Below, in pieces: positions 8,512 through 17,468 of a stretch of DNA of 45,266 nt. The notes beneath the pieces are model-generated. The model did no database searches. It was not told where the DNA came from and worked only from the letters and a program-made list of their open reading frames with translations. The position numbers and the translations under genes are program-made. Position 1 is the stretch's first letter. Each line of letters begins with the position of its first letter. This DNA comes from Nitratireductor sp. (GTDB lineage Bacteria > Pseudomonadota > Alphaproteobacteria > Rhizobiales > Rhizobiaceae): positions 1 to 45,266 of the forward strand of contig JAGRLT010000159.1 in the NCBI GenBank assembly GCA_020441665.1. Direction: 5' to 3'.

Positions 8512-8595
8512 GACCCCCGGTCGGAAGCTTTCATTAAGAAAATTATGATCTCATACGGCCATGTTGGCCATTCCAAACCCACAGCGTAGTCTGAC

Positions 8596-9843
8596 TTGAG
8601 ACCGTTTTTTGCCAATCAGAAAGGCAATTTTGCCATTACGCTCGGCGTCATGGCACTGCCCTTGTTGCTGTGCGTCGGCCTCGGCGTCGACTACACGATG
8701 ATGCGCAACATTCGCGGCACGTTGCAGGAATCCGTCGATGCGGCCGCCCTGGTCGGTGCCAAGGAACTGGCGGTCGCCGGCACCACCAAGCTGACTGCCC
8801 GCGGCGTGGCGGAGACCTATGCCAGGGGCCTTCTGAGCCAGGAACTGGTCAGCGAAAGCGGCGGGGAAACCTTCGAGGTTGATACGGACGCCGCGCGCGA
8901 CAAACGCGAGATAACGGTTTCCGCCTCCCTCTATTGGGAGCCGATGCTGCTGCATCTCTTCCATCCCGATGCCATGCCCCTGAAGGCGAGCGCCACGGCG
9001 ACGCTGACGGGCGAGGAAAGCATCTGCGTCATCGCACTCGATTCTTCCGCCGACAACGCACTCGCCCTGACGGGCACCTCCAACATGTCGGCCAATGGCT
9101 GTTCGATCTATTCCAACTCCAATTCGAGCAAGAGCATTTCCCTCGCCAAGGGCGCGACGCTCAACAGCCTGACCTCCTACACCAGCGGCGGCTATTTCGG
9201 TTCGCTGGAAGGCTACAGCCCGCGACCGGTAACCGACAGCCCGCGCATCGCCGACCCGCTCAAGAGCCGCAGCCAACCCGCCGCCGGCCCCTGCAGGGAA
9301 AAGAATTTCTGGATCGATACGGGTTCGATAACTCTCCATCCCGGCACCTATTGCGGCGGCATTCACATCGAGGGAAGTGCGAAGGTTTCGCTTGAAGCCG
9401 GGATCTATGTCGTCAAGGACGGCCCGCTCTGGATCGGCGGCAATGCCACTCTTTCGGGCGAATATGTCGGCTTTTCCTTTACCGGCGAGGCGGCTGTCTT
9501 CGATTTCGGCGTATCGACCCAGGTCGATCTGCTCGCGCCGCGCAACGGCCCCATGGCCGGCATTCTGTTCTTCGAGGACCGCTCGTCCTCGCTCAACCGG
9601 TTGTTCAGCATTCGCAGCAAGGATGCCGAGCGCTTCGAGGGAACGATCTACATCCCCAGGGCCCGTCTCTTCATCGACAAGGAAAGCCGCCTCGGCCAGA
9701 TGTCGAACTGGACGGCGATCATCGCCAACCAGATCGAGGTCGGCAAGGGGCCGAACGTCCAGATCAATTCAGACTATGCGAAGTCCAAGATTCCGGTGCC
9801 CGATGGCGTCGGACCATCGGCCCATGCCCATCTGATGAAATAG
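8596..9843 (+). CDS. TadG-like (Flp pilus-type) exported protein
   Basis: A 415-residue protein whose N-terminus matches TadE/TadG-like pilus proteins: a short charged stretch with GNFAITLGVMALPLLLCVGLGVDYT as single membrane anchor (residues 10-34), then RGTLQESVDAAALVGAKEL, the hallmark 'QxAxDAAALA' region. The large extracytoplasmic part is Ser/Thr/Gly-rich and contains regularly spaced short strands (HPGTYCGGIHIEGSAKVSLE) suggestive of a beta-solenoid; I see no von Willebrand A metal site. The start must be a TTG at 8596: an in-frame stop lies at 8587 and the next ATG would remove half of the anchor. No other tad gene is visible nearby. The role is probably surface assembly, by inference only. 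Confidence 0.75.
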   Translation: MRPFFANQKGNFAITLGVMALPLLLCVGLGVDYTMMRNIRGTLQESVDAAALVGAKELAVAGTTKLTARGVAETYARGLLSQELVSESGGETFEVDTDAARDKREITVSASLYWEPMLLHLFHPDAMPLKASATATLTGEESICVIALDSSADNALALTGTSNMSANGCSIYSNSNSSKSISLAKGATLNSLTSYTSGGYFGSLEGYSPRPVTDSPRIADPLKSRSQPAAGPCREKNFWIDTGSITLHPGTYCGGIHIEGSAKVSLEAGIYVVKDGPLWIGGNATLSGEYVGFSFTGEAAVFDFGVSTQVDLLAPRNGPMAGILFFEDRSSSLNRLFSIRSKDAERFEGTIYIPRARLFIDKESRLGQMSNWTAIIANQIEVGKGPNVQINSDYAKSKIPVPDGVGPSAHAHLMK

Positions 9844-9961
9844 CCCGTCGCGGTGTCATCTCTGGTGTCGCCGGCGTTCATAACTTCTTTTCCATTACCG
9901 ATTACCATCGAAGCCGGGCGCTCCGGCGGCTCGTGCCGGGACCCATCCGGTTGGCCGGTGA

Positions 9962-10013
9962 ATGTTGGAAGCGAATGTTGGAAGCGAATGCGGGAAGTGC
10001 ATGCGGGAAAAGA
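9962..10013 (+). repeat. Four 13-bp tandem repeats, each beginning with ATG, at the kinase start
   Basis: Units at 9962, 9975, 9988 and 10001: ATGTTGGAAGCGA twice identical, then ATGCGGGAAGTGC and ATGCGGGAAAAGA. Each unit carries an ATG and a GGAA(G) Shine-Dalgarno-like core, so each ATG after the first is preceded by one. Because 13 is not a multiple of three, the four ATGs fall in three frames; only 9962 and 10001 share the kinase frame. Confidence 0.85.
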
Positions 10014-12832
10014 AGTTCGCCGTCTCCAATCGGGAAAAGCTGGGTCATCGCCTGTCCGTGGCGGCGGGTGTGGTGATCTTTGCTGCGGTTATCATCACCT
10101 CATGCGGCTTCATCTGGCATGGCTTCCGGCGCGAAATATCCAATGAAATCAAATTACTGCAGGAAACCGCCGCGGTCTTCGGCTCGGCGATCGCCGTTCC
10201 CATGGCCGATGGCGACCGCAGCATGGTGCAGCAGGCGCTCACCAGCATTTCGAAGCTCAGTTCCTACCGCTATGCGGAAGTGCTCAATGCCGAGGGGGCG
10301 GTCTTCGTCCAGATGGGGTTCGATGCCCTGCTCAAGGACCGCAGCAGGGTGCTCGGCGACATCTCGTTGCTGGAGATCCTGTTTTCCAACAATCTCTGGG
10401 TTTCCGACACCATCGTCTATGCCGGCCAGCCCGTCGGCTCGGTGCGCCTGCTCGCCGACATCTCCGACATCCGGGGCAACTTCTTCAAGAGCCTCATCTA
10501 CGGCCTGGCGGCATCGCTTGCGATGGCGTTTGCCGCAACGGCGATTTCCCGCCTGATCATCCGGCGCCTTACCGCGCCGATCTATCATCTCTCCACGCTG
10601 ATGAGCGATTTTGGCCAGCAATCGGACTATTCGACCCGCGTGCCCACGGACGGGCGCGGCGAAATCGGCCTTCTGGCCCGGTCCTTCAACAAGATGATCG
10701 TCGACCTCGACGCGCGCAACCGCCAGCTCATCGAGTATCAGGAGACGCTGGAAGAGCGGGTCGAGGAGCGCACCCGCGACCTCAAGATCGCCAAGGACGA
10801 GGCAGACCGGGCCAACATGGCCAAATCCGACTTCCTGGCGACCATGAGCCATGAAATCCGCACGCCGATGAATTCGATGCTGATGACGGCGGAACTGCTT
10901 GCCACTTCCGGCCTGGCGCCGCGCCACCAGCGCTATGCCGACATCATCGCCAAGTCGGGCCGCAGCCTGCTCGGCATCATCAATGACATCCTCGATCTGT
11001 CGAAAATCCAGGCCGGCAAGCTCGAACTCGAACGCCTGCCGGTAAACATCAACGAATTCGTCACCGATGCGGTGGGCCTGTTCTACAGGCCGGCCGCCGA
11101 AAAACAGATCGAGATCAGCGCTTTTGTCGAACCCAATGTGCCTGAGGTGATCGAGGGCGATCCGACCCGCCTCCGCCAGATTCTGAGCAACCTGATCAAC
11201 AATGCGCTCAAATTCACCGAGACAGGCTCGGTCGCCGTGCGGATTGCCGGCGAATTCGCGCAAGACGGACCGCAATTGCGGTTTTCGATCACCGATACCG
11301 GGATCGGCATCAGCAAGGAAAATCTCGGAAAGATTTTCGACAGCTTCTCTCAGGCCGACCAGAGCACGACCCGGCGCTTTGGTGGCACGGGCCTCGGCCT
11401 CACCATCTGCCGCCGCCTGGTGACCGCCATGCAGGGCAGGTTCACGGTCGAGAGCGAGGAAGGCGTCGGGTCCTCGTTCCAGTTTACCCTGCCCATCGGC
11501 GAACTCGCACCGGCCGTTGTGGAGGCCGCTGAGAGCCGCACATCCTGCGTGCTTCTGGCCTATCCCGATGGTCCGGCCCGGCAGGTGATCGCCGACGGGC
11601 TCAGGCGCTCGGGCTTCAGCGTCGTCGAGCTCGATCCAGACCGGCTGGGCGCGGCCGATGGCGGCATGTTCAGCCATCTTTTCGCAAGCCCCGAGCAGTT
11701 GAAGAGTGCCATGACCCAATTCGGGGCGGAGCAGGCAAGCGCGCCAGGATCGCTGCCAATGCTGGTTGCCATCGGCGACCTCGAAAATCCCGAACTGGAG
11801 TTTCAGATCATGGATGGCCTGGCCGCCGACTGTCTGCTGCTGCCGGCGATCACGCCTTCCATTGTCAAACTGGGCCGCCGCCTGGCGAACGGAGAGCCGC
11901 TGGGCAGGGCCTGGTTTGAGGGAACGGCCGGCAACCAGGCGCCTCCGAACTATGCTTCCGCGCGGATCCTGCTTGCCGATGACAATGCCATCAACCGCGA
12001 GGTGGCCGCCCAGGCGCTGGCGCGGTTCGGCATCGTTCCCCACTTTGCCGGAAACGGGATCGAGGCGGTCGAGGCGGTCCGCGCCGGCGAGTTCGATCTG
12101 GTCTTCATGGATTGCAGCATGCCCGAAATGGACGGCTTCGAGGCGACGCGCCGGATCAGGGACTGGCAGAAGCAACACCGCAAGCCGGCAACCCCGATCG
12201 TTGCCCTGACCGCCCATCTCGCCGAGACCATCGGCCAACGGTCGCGCCAGGCGGGAATGGATGCGATCGTCGTCAAGCCCTTCACCATGAACGATCTGGC
12301 GGATTGCCTGGCCAGATATCTGACTTCGCAGGCGGCAGAGGCAAAGCCGGGCAGGGGCGCCGCGCAAGCCGGCCCGGACACGCCCTCGGCACCCGGCACG
12401 CCCTCGGCACCCGACAGCCCGTCGGCTGCTGGCGGCGACGGCATTTTTGATCCCGCCATGCTGGAAAACCTGCGCGAAATCGCCGGCGAAAACCACGATC
12501 GGATGACTGCCCAGTTGCGCAGCCTCTATTGCGGCAGCGCGCCGGGGATCTTTGACAAGCTTGCCGCGTCGATCGATGCGGGCGGCAATTCCGAAACCAG
12601 CTCGCTTGCCCACTCCCTCAAATCCATGAGCTTCAACATCGGCGCGGGGGCGATGGGAGAAGCATGTCGCAAGCTGGAAGCGGCCACCCTGGCCGCCGGC
12701 GGCAGCGCAGGCGGCGGTGAACCAAGCGCGCTGTTCGCCGATGTCGAGCATGAATTTTCCCGGCTGATGAAGGCGCTTGAGGCTGACAACGGCGAACCCG
12801 CCGAGGCGCGGCACGCGGCGGATCGGTATTGA
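9962..12832 (+). CDS. Hybrid sensor histidine kinase (sensor-HAMP-HisKA-HATPase-REC-Hpt)
   Basis: Membrane sensor kinase of up to 956 residues (numbering from 9962). Order: transmembrane helix about 30-50; a periplasmic sensor of about 125 residues resembling CHASE8 (LLQETAAVFGSAIAVPM..DRSMVQQAL); second helix about 178-200; HAMP; coiled coil; HisKA with MSHEIRTPMNSM (phospho-His 297); ATPase with NALKF, DTGIGI and GGTGLGL; a poorly conserved receiver-like segment about 525-650; a receiver with Asp717 (FMDCSMPEMDG); a DTPSAP-repeat linker; and an Hpt domain with His884 (LAHSLKSM). Start is 9962 or 10001, both within the 13-bp repeat array. The receiver-EAL gene 140 nt downstream is the likely partner. 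Confidence 0.93.
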   Translation: MLEANVGSECGKCMREKKFAVSNREKLGHRLSVAAGVVIFAAVIITSCGFIWHGFRREISNEIKLLQETAAVFGSAIAVPMADGDRSMVQQALTSISKLSSYRYAEVLNAEGAVFVQMGFDALLKDRSRVLGDISLLEILFSNNLWVSDTIVYAGQPVGSVRLLADISDIRGNFFKSLIYGLAASLAMAFAATAISRLIIRRLTAPIYHLSTLMSDFGQQSDYSTRVPTDGRGEIGLLARSFNKMIVDLDARNRQLIEYQETLEERVEERTRDLKIAKDEADRANMAKSDFLATMSHEIRTPMNSMLMTAELLATSGLAPRHQRYADIIAKSGRSLLGIINDILDLSKIQAGKLELERLPVNINEFVTDAVGLFYRPAAEKQIEISAFVEPNVPEVIEGDPTRLRQILSNLINNALKFTETGSVAVRIAGEFAQDGPQLRFSITDTGIGISKENLGKIFDSFSQADQSTTRRFGGTGLGLTICRRLVTAMQGRFTVESEEGVGSSFQFTLPIGELAPAVVEAAESRTSCVLLAYPDGPARQVIADGLRRSGFSVVELDPDRLGAADGGMFSHLFASPEQLKSAMTQFGAEQASAPGSLPMLVAIGDLENPELEFQIMDGLAADCLLLPAITPSIVKLGRRLANGEPLGRAWFEGTAGNQAPPNYASARILLADDNAINREVAAQALARFGIVPHFAGNGIEAVEAVRAGEFDLVFMDCSMPEMDGFEATRRIRDWQKQHRKPATPIVALTAHLAETIGQRSRQAGMDAIVVKPFTMNDLADCLARYLTSQAAEAKPGRGAAQAGPDTPSAPGTPSAPDSPSAAGGDGIFDPAMLENLREIAGENHDRMTAQLRSLYCGSAPGIFDKLAASIDAGGNSETSSLAHSLKSMSFNIGAGAMGEACRKLEAATLAAGGSAGGGEPSALFADVEHEFSRLMKALEADNGEPAEARHAADRY
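12377..12430 (+). repeat. Three 18-bp tandem repeats coding a Pro/Ser/Ala linker
   Basis: Three successive 18-nt units, the first two differing at one base, encode DTPSAP, GTPSAP and DSPSAA. They lie between the receiver and Hpt domains of the hybrid kinase and keep the reading frame, so copy-number change would only alter linker length. Confidence 0.75.
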
Positions 12833-12928
12833 CCGGTCGCGCCTCGAAACACCCCGGCACCCGCCGCCGGGCCGGCGGCTCAAGCCCGGTTCGCCGACAG
12901 GCGCTGCGTTAACTTTGGCATTTGTCCT

Positions 12929-12940
12929 ATTCTTAAGAAT
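12929..12940. promoter_or_regulatory. 12-bp perfect palindrome upstream of the REC-EAL gene
   Basis: ATTCTTAAGAAT is fully self-complementary and lies 33 nt before the probable start at 12973, in the AT-rich part of the spacer next to a TTGGCA (12915-12920). Position suits an operator or a promoter element; no regulator can be named. Confidence 0.3.
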
Positions 12941-12972
12941 TTTCGGCGATGATTTCGCCACAAGGCAGCACG

Positions 12973-14208
12973 ATGATACCCATACCCTATCGAAAAGTCC
13001 TGTTGATAGATGACGATCCGGTGCAGATCGCGATCCTGTCCGCCTATTTTTCCGCTCTGCGCGTGCCGCACATTCTGACGGCCGAAAACTCTCTGCGGGC
13101 ACTGGATTTGCTGGCGGAATCGGACGGCGATATCGATCTCATCGTCAGCGATCTGCAGATGCCGCAGATGGATGGGCTTGAATTTCTTCGCCATCTCAAG
13201 GGGCGGCAGTTCACCGGCCGTCTGGCCATCATGTCGGGCGTGAAGAGCGACATCCTCGAACATGCCGGCCGCCTGGCGAAACTGCAGGGCCTCAATCTGA
13301 TCGGCAAGCTTGGCAAGCCGGTGAGCAAGGCGGGGCTCGACCGCCTGTTTCTAGCCGATCCGCTGGAAAGTGGAACCGGCAAGGATGCGCAGCCGGGCGA
13401 TCGTCAGAGGCTTCAGCATGGCGCCATTTCCCGGGAAAGCCTCTTGCAGGCAATTTCCGAGGGCCGGATCGTTCCGTATTTTCAGCCCAAGATCGACACC
13501 AAAACCAGGACGATCTACGGCGCCGAGGCGCTGGCCCGCTGGCTCGACCGCGAGGGCAATGTCATCCATACGCCCGACCGGTTCATTCCCGTCGCGGAGC
13601 AGTCGGGCCTGATCGTGACCCTGACCGAAAGCCTGCTTGCCAAGGGGCTGGAGGCGATTGTCGGCTTTCGCCGTCTCAACCCGGCACTGCACTTTGCCTT
13701 CAACCTGACGCCGTCGATGATGCGCAACCTGAAACTGCCGGACCGCATTTGCGCCATGCTCAGACAGGCCGGCCTGCCGGCCAATTCGGTCGGCTTCGAG
13801 ATCACCGAAGACGCCGCGCTCGATCCCGATGCGCGGACGCTGGAAGTCCTGTCGCGGTTGCGCATCCATGATTTCGAGCTTGCCATCGACGATTTCGGTA
13901 CCGGTCACGCCAACATCGCCAATTTGCGCAATTTCCCCTACACCGAGCTCAAGATCGACAGTTCCTTCGTCCTCAGTGCGACGCGCGATTCCTTTTCGTT
14001 GCAGACCATCAAATCCGCCGTCGGACTGGCGCGCGAACTGGGCATGTCGGTCGTCGCCGAAGGCGTCGAGGATCACGCGACCTGGGATCTGGTGCGCGGT
14101 TTCGGCATCGAACGCGTGCAGGGCTTCCTGTTTGGCCGTGCCATGGATGCGGGGCGCTTTGCCGCCTTCATCGAACAATGCCGAACCGGCGTGAAGACCG
14201 CCGCCTGA
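12973..14208 (+). CDS. Response regulator with EAL cyclic-di-GMP phosphodiesterase domain
   Basis: A 411-residue cytoplasmic protein. Residues 6-125 are a receiver: acidic pocket IDDD, phospho-acceptor Asp60 (VSDLQMPQMDG), MSG and the conserved Lys in GKPVS. Residues about 155-400 are an EAL domain with the catalytic set visible: GAEALARW, the Asn of FNLTPSM, GFEITE, AIDDFGTG, the Lys of LKID, VVAEGVED and VQGFLFG. It should hydrolyse c-di-GMP to pGpG when phosphorylated, as in RocR/VieA-type proteins. AAGG seven bases before ATG 12973 favours that start over the ATG at 12949. The hybrid kinase upstream, with its Hpt domain, is the likely phosphate donor. Confidence 0.93.
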   Translation: MIPIPYRKVLLIDDDPVQIAILSAYFSALRVPHILTAENSLRALDLLAESDGDIDLIVSDLQMPQMDGLEFLRHLKGRQFTGRLAIMSGVKSDILEHAGRLAKLQGLNLIGKLGKPVSKAGLDRLFLADPLESGTGKDAQPGDRQRLQHGAISRESLLQAISEGRIVPYFQPKIDTKTRTIYGAEALARWLDREGNVIHTPDRFIPVAEQSGLIVTLTESLLAKGLEAIVGFRRLNPALHFAFNLTPSMMRNLKLPDRICAMLRQAGLPANSVGFEITEDAALDPDARTLEVLSRLRIHDFELAIDDFGTGHANIANLRNFPYTELKIDSSFVLSATRDSFSLQTIKSAVGLARELGMSVVAEGVEDHATWDLVRGFGIERVQGFLFGRAMDAGRFAAFIEQCRTGVKTAA

Positions 14209-14598
14209 TCCAGGCCCGCGGCAAGCCGCGGTGTTTTGGCAGTCTGCCTTGCGAGGCGGCACGATCCTGCCGCGGAGGCGCCACGATCGGGGTTTTCCCG
14301 CCATAGACTTTGGTTGCAGCGGCAATTTGTTCGACCATCGCTAACTTATTGACAATTATCGATTTTTGAACGACTTTTTGCCGCAAGCGAAGCTTGGAAC
14401 ATCCGCAGTGCACAAATGCCCCGGCCCGGCGCGTTGACTCTCGCCGCCCGGCTTCTGCAATATGCCGCCGTTTCAGGCTGAATTGTGCTTCGGGCGCCCT
14501 TTGGCGTTTTCGCGATCCGTTTCAGCCCCGGCGGGAGGAGCCGGAGAGGGAGCGCCGGCTTGCAAGGAGCCGGATTTTTCAGGGAGGATGGTCGGCGT
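14209..14598. other. 390-nt spacer before the acyl-CoA synthetase
   Basis: Contains a hairpin with T-run at its left end (separate entry) and a fairly AT-rich middle (about 14300-14390) with a TTGACA at 14349, but no matching -10 box at 16-18 nt. I see no credible gene and no riboswitch-like element. A promoter for the following ten-gene run probably lies here. Confidence 0.5.
14216..14237 (+). terminator. Probable terminator after the REC-EAL gene
   Basis: CCGCGGC and GCCGCGG surround AA, giving in practice a 5-bp GC stem with a GCAAGC loop, followed by TGTTTT. It begins 8 nt after the stop at 14208. Confidence 0.55.
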
Positions 14599-16602
14599 AT
14601 GAATACGCAGGCAAAGTTTGGCATGGGCGATTCCGGCAGCCGCGCGGTCGATACGTTTCCCAAATTTCTCTTGGCCAATGCCGCAAGGCTCGGATCGCGG
14701 CCGGCAATGCGCCACAAGGATCTGGGCATCTGGCAGAGCTGGACCTGGGCGGAGCTTCTTGCCGAGATCCGGGCCTTCTCCATGGGGCTTGCCGCGCTCG
14801 GTGTGAAGCGCGGCGACAAGGTGGCGATCGTCGGCGCCAATCGGCCGCGCCTTTACTGGTCCTTCTGCGCCGTGCAGGCGCTCGGCGGCATTCCCGTGCC
14901 CGTCTATGCCGACAGCGTTGCCGAGGAGATGGTTTATGTCCTCAACCATGCCGAGGTGAAATTCGCCATCTGCCAGGACCAGGAGCAGGTCGACAAGCTG
15001 CTTTCCATGGGAGACGAGCTCAAGCAGCTGACGAAGATCGTTTATGACGAGACCCGCGGCATGCGCGATTACGATCACACCGACCTGCACGCGCTGGACG
15101 GTGTCGAAGCGCTGGGCGAGGCGGACTATGAGGCCAATGGCGACAAGAACTGGCTTGCCGAAATCGAGAAGGGCAAGGGCAGCGACCTTTCCGTCATGCT
15201 CTACACCTCCGGCACGACCGGCCGTCCGAAAGGGGTGATGCTCTCCTTCGACAATCTCGTCATCACGGCGAAGAACGCCAACGCCTTCGACCGTCTCGTC
15301 GAAACCGAGGAAACGCTGGCCTATCTGCCGCTTGCCTGGGTCGGCGATCACATCTTTTCCTACGCCCAGCACTATACCGCCGGCTATTGCGTCTGCTGCC
15401 CGGAAAGTGCCGAGACCGCCGATGCCGACCGGCGGGAGATCGCTCCGACCTATTTCTTCGCTCCGCCGCGGGTGTTCGAGACGCTGCTCACCGCCGTCAT
15501 GGTGCGCATGGAGGATGCGGGCCCGACCAAGAAGCGGATGTTCGACAAATACATGGACCACGCCCGCAAGGTGGGCGAGAAGATCCTCAATCGCGAAAGC
15601 GTGCCGTTCGGCGATCGGCTGAAATACCGGCTCGGCGAATATCTCGTCTACGGTCCGTTGAAGAACCGCATGGGCCTGACCCGCATGAAGGTCGGCTATA
15701 CGGCGGGCGAGGCGATCGGGCCGGAGATCTTTTCCTTCTACCGCTCGCTTGGCCTCAACCTCAAACAGCTCTACGGCCAGACGGAAGCGGCCGTCTACAT
15801 CACCGCCCAGCCCGATGGCGAAATCCGCGCCGACACGGTCGGAAAGCCGTCGCCCGGTGTGGAAATCCAGATCGCCGACAATGGCGAGGTGCTCTACCGA
15901 TCGCCCGGCGTCTTTGTCGGCTACTACAAGAACGACGAGGCCACGAAGGAAACCAAGACTTCCGACGGCTGGGTCCACACCGGCGATGCCGGCTTCTTCG
16001 ACAAGGACGGTCACCTCAAGATCATCGACCGGGCAAAGGATGTCGGCAAGCTTGCCAACGGCAATCTGTTCGCGCCGAAATACATCGAGAACAAGCTTAA
16101 GTTCTTCCCCAACATCAAGGAGGCGGTGGCCTTTGGCGATGGCCGCGATTTCTGCGCCGCCTTCGTCAACATCGATCTGACCTCGATCGGCAGCTGGGCC
16201 GAGCGCAACAACATCGCCTATGCGTCCTATCAGGAACTCGCCCAGCACCCCGAAGTCTACAAGACGATCGAGGAACATGTCGATCAGGTCAATCGCGACC
16301 TCGCCAGCGAGGCGCTGATGGCCGGCTCGCAGATTCGCCGCTTCTTGGTTTTGCACAAGGAACTCGATGCCGATGACGGCGAGCTGACCCGCACCCAGAA
16401 GGTACGCCGCTCGTTCATCGCCGAACGCTATGCCCCGCTGATCGATGCGCTCTATGACGGTTCGAAGGAAAAATACATCGAGACCGAAGTCGTGTTCGAG
16501 GATGGCCGCAAGGGCAAGATCCGCGCCACGGTGGAAATTCGCGACATGGCCGAGCACGAACCCGCCTTCGCCGCGGCCCCGGTAAGGGAGGCGGCGGAAT
16601 GA
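14599..16602 (+). CDS. Long-chain-type acyl-CoA synthetase (AMP-forming)
   Basis: A 667-residue ANL-superfamily ligase that activates a carboxylic acid to its CoA thioester through an acyl-adenylate. Motifs: P-loop YTSGTTGRPKGVM (around residue 200), YGQTEAA, the hinge region TGDAGFFDKDGHLKIIDRAKD, and a C-terminal Lys-containing domain. Length and sequence resemble the eukaryotic-like long-chain class (COG1022) rather than acetyl-CoA synthetase. Start at 14599 is 13 nt downstream of AGGGAGG; the open frame upstream is not homologous. Its stop overlaps the start of the LivG-like gene (ATGA), so the ligase is translationally coupled to an importer, which points to activation of the imported substrate. 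The substrate is unknown. Confidence 0.9.
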   Translation: MNTQAKFGMGDSGSRAVDTFPKFLLANAARLGSRPAMRHKDLGIWQSWTWAELLAEIRAFSMGLAALGVKRGDKVAIVGANRPRLYWSFCAVQALGGIPVPVYADSVAEEMVYVLNHAEVKFAICQDQEQVDKLLSMGDELKQLTKIVYDETRGMRDYDHTDLHALDGVEALGEADYEANGDKNWLAEIEKGKGSDLSVMLYTSGTTGRPKGVMLSFDNLVITAKNANAFDRLVETEETLAYLPLAWVGDHIFSYAQHYTAGYCVCCPESAETADADRREIAPTYFFAPPRVFETLLTAVMVRMEDAGPTKKRMFDKYMDHARKVGEKILNRESVPFGDRLKYRLGEYLVYGPLKNRMGLTRMKVGYTAGEAIGPEIFSFYRSLGLNLKQLYGQTEAAVYITAQPDGEIRADTVGKPSPGVEIQIADNGEVLYRSPGVFVGYYKNDEATKETKTSDGWVHTGDAGFFDKDGHLKIIDRAKDVGKLANGNLFAPKYIENKLKFFPNIKEAVAFGDGRDFCAAFVNIDLTSIGSWAERNNIAYASYQELAQHPEVYKTIEEHVDQVNRDLASEALMAGSQIRRFLVLHKELDADDGELTRTQKVRRSFIAERYAPLIDALYDGSKEKYIETEVVFEDGRKGKIRATVEIRDMAEHEPAFAAAPVREAAE

Positions 16603-17438
16603 ACGTCCACTTGAATCCGGTCAACGAATTCCGCATGACGCGGCCCGATGACGGCATCGCCCGCGGCGCCCCGCTGCTGGTCGCCGACAACATCTCGCTG
16701 TCCTTTGGTGGTGTGAAGGCGATCACCGACATTTCCTTTGACATCCGCAAGGGCGAAATTCGCGCCATTATCGGCCCCAACGGCGCCGGCAAGACGTCGA
16801 TGCTCAATGTCATCAACGGCTTCTACCATCCGCAGGAAGGAACGATCACCTTCCGCGGCGAAAGGCGCTCCCGCATGCGGCCCCATGTCGCCGCCCATCA
16901 GGGCATCGCCCGCACCTTTCAGAACATTGCGCTCTTCAAGGGGATGAGCGTGCTCGACAACATCATGACCGGCCGCATCACGCTGCAGCACCGCAACCTG
17001 TTCTGGCAGGCACTGTGGAACGGCCCGGCCGAGCGCGAGGAACTCGAGCACCGCGAGGCGGTCGAGCACATCATCGACTTTCTCGAGATCGAGCATATCC
17101 GCAAGACGCCCGTCGGCCGGCTGCCCTACGGATTGCAGAAGCGCGTCGAGCTTGGCCGTGCGCTTGCCGCGGAGCCGGCCCTGCTGCTGCTCGACGAGCC
17201 CATGGCCGGCATGAACCTTGAGGAAAAAGAGGATATGAGCCGCTTCGTGCTCGACGTGAACCAGCAGTTCGGAACGACGATCGCGCTGATCGAACACGAT
17301 ATGGGCGTCGTCATGGACCTGTCCGACCGGGTGGTCGTGCTCGATTACGGCAGAAAGATCGGCGACGGCACGCCCGATGACGTCCGCAACAATCAGGACG
17401 TCATCGACGCCTATCTGGGGGTTTCCCATGACGCGTAG
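16599..17438 (+). CDS. Branched-chain-type ABC importer ATP-binding protein (LivG-like)
   Basis: A 279-residue ABC ATPase of the LivG group. Walker A GPNGAGKT is at residues 59-66, followed by the LivG-typical GIARTFQNIALFKGMSVLDNI. The signature reads LPYGLQKRVE instead of the usual SGGQ form, a normal kind of LivG variation, and is followed by Walker B LLLLDEPMAGM and the switch His in ALIEHDM. It overlaps the preceding acyl-CoA synthetase by 4 nt. An internal ATG at 16635 is a possible alternative start. Liv-type here names the family: the linked ligase genes suggest a carboxylic acid rather than leucine as cargo. Confidence 0.9.
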   Translation: MNVHLNPVNEFRMTRPDDGIARGAPLLVADNISLSFGGVKAITDISFDIRKGEIRAIIGPNGAGKTSMLNVINGFYHPQEGTITFRGERRSRMRPHVAAHQGIARTFQNIALFKGMSVLDNIMTGRITLQHRNLFWQALWNGPAEREELEHREAVEHIIDFLEIEHIRKTPVGRLPYGLQKRVELGRALAAEPALLLLDEPMAGMNLEEKEDMSRFVLDVNQQFGTTIALIEHDMGVVMDLSDRVVVLDYGRKIGDGTPDDVRNNQDVIDAYLGVSHDA

Positions 17439-17468
17439 GCTCGCACCGCAAATAGCGGAGACAGGTTC

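Noticed and set aside
9853-10146. Separate small gene overlapping the kinase start in another frame
   Set aside because: It is the out-of-frame reading through the 13-bp ATG repeats; the peptide has no features and overlaps the first membrane helix of the kinase.
10154-13102. Minus-strand open frame of almost 1000 codons opposite the hybrid kinase
   Set aside because: Antisense shadow of a kinase with clear domains; composition is Arg/Gly/Asp-rich with no family resemblance.
14349-14377. TTGACA upstream of the acyl-CoA synthetase as a promoter
   Set aside because: No acceptable -10 box at 16-18 nt; the -35 match alone is too weak to list as a promoter.
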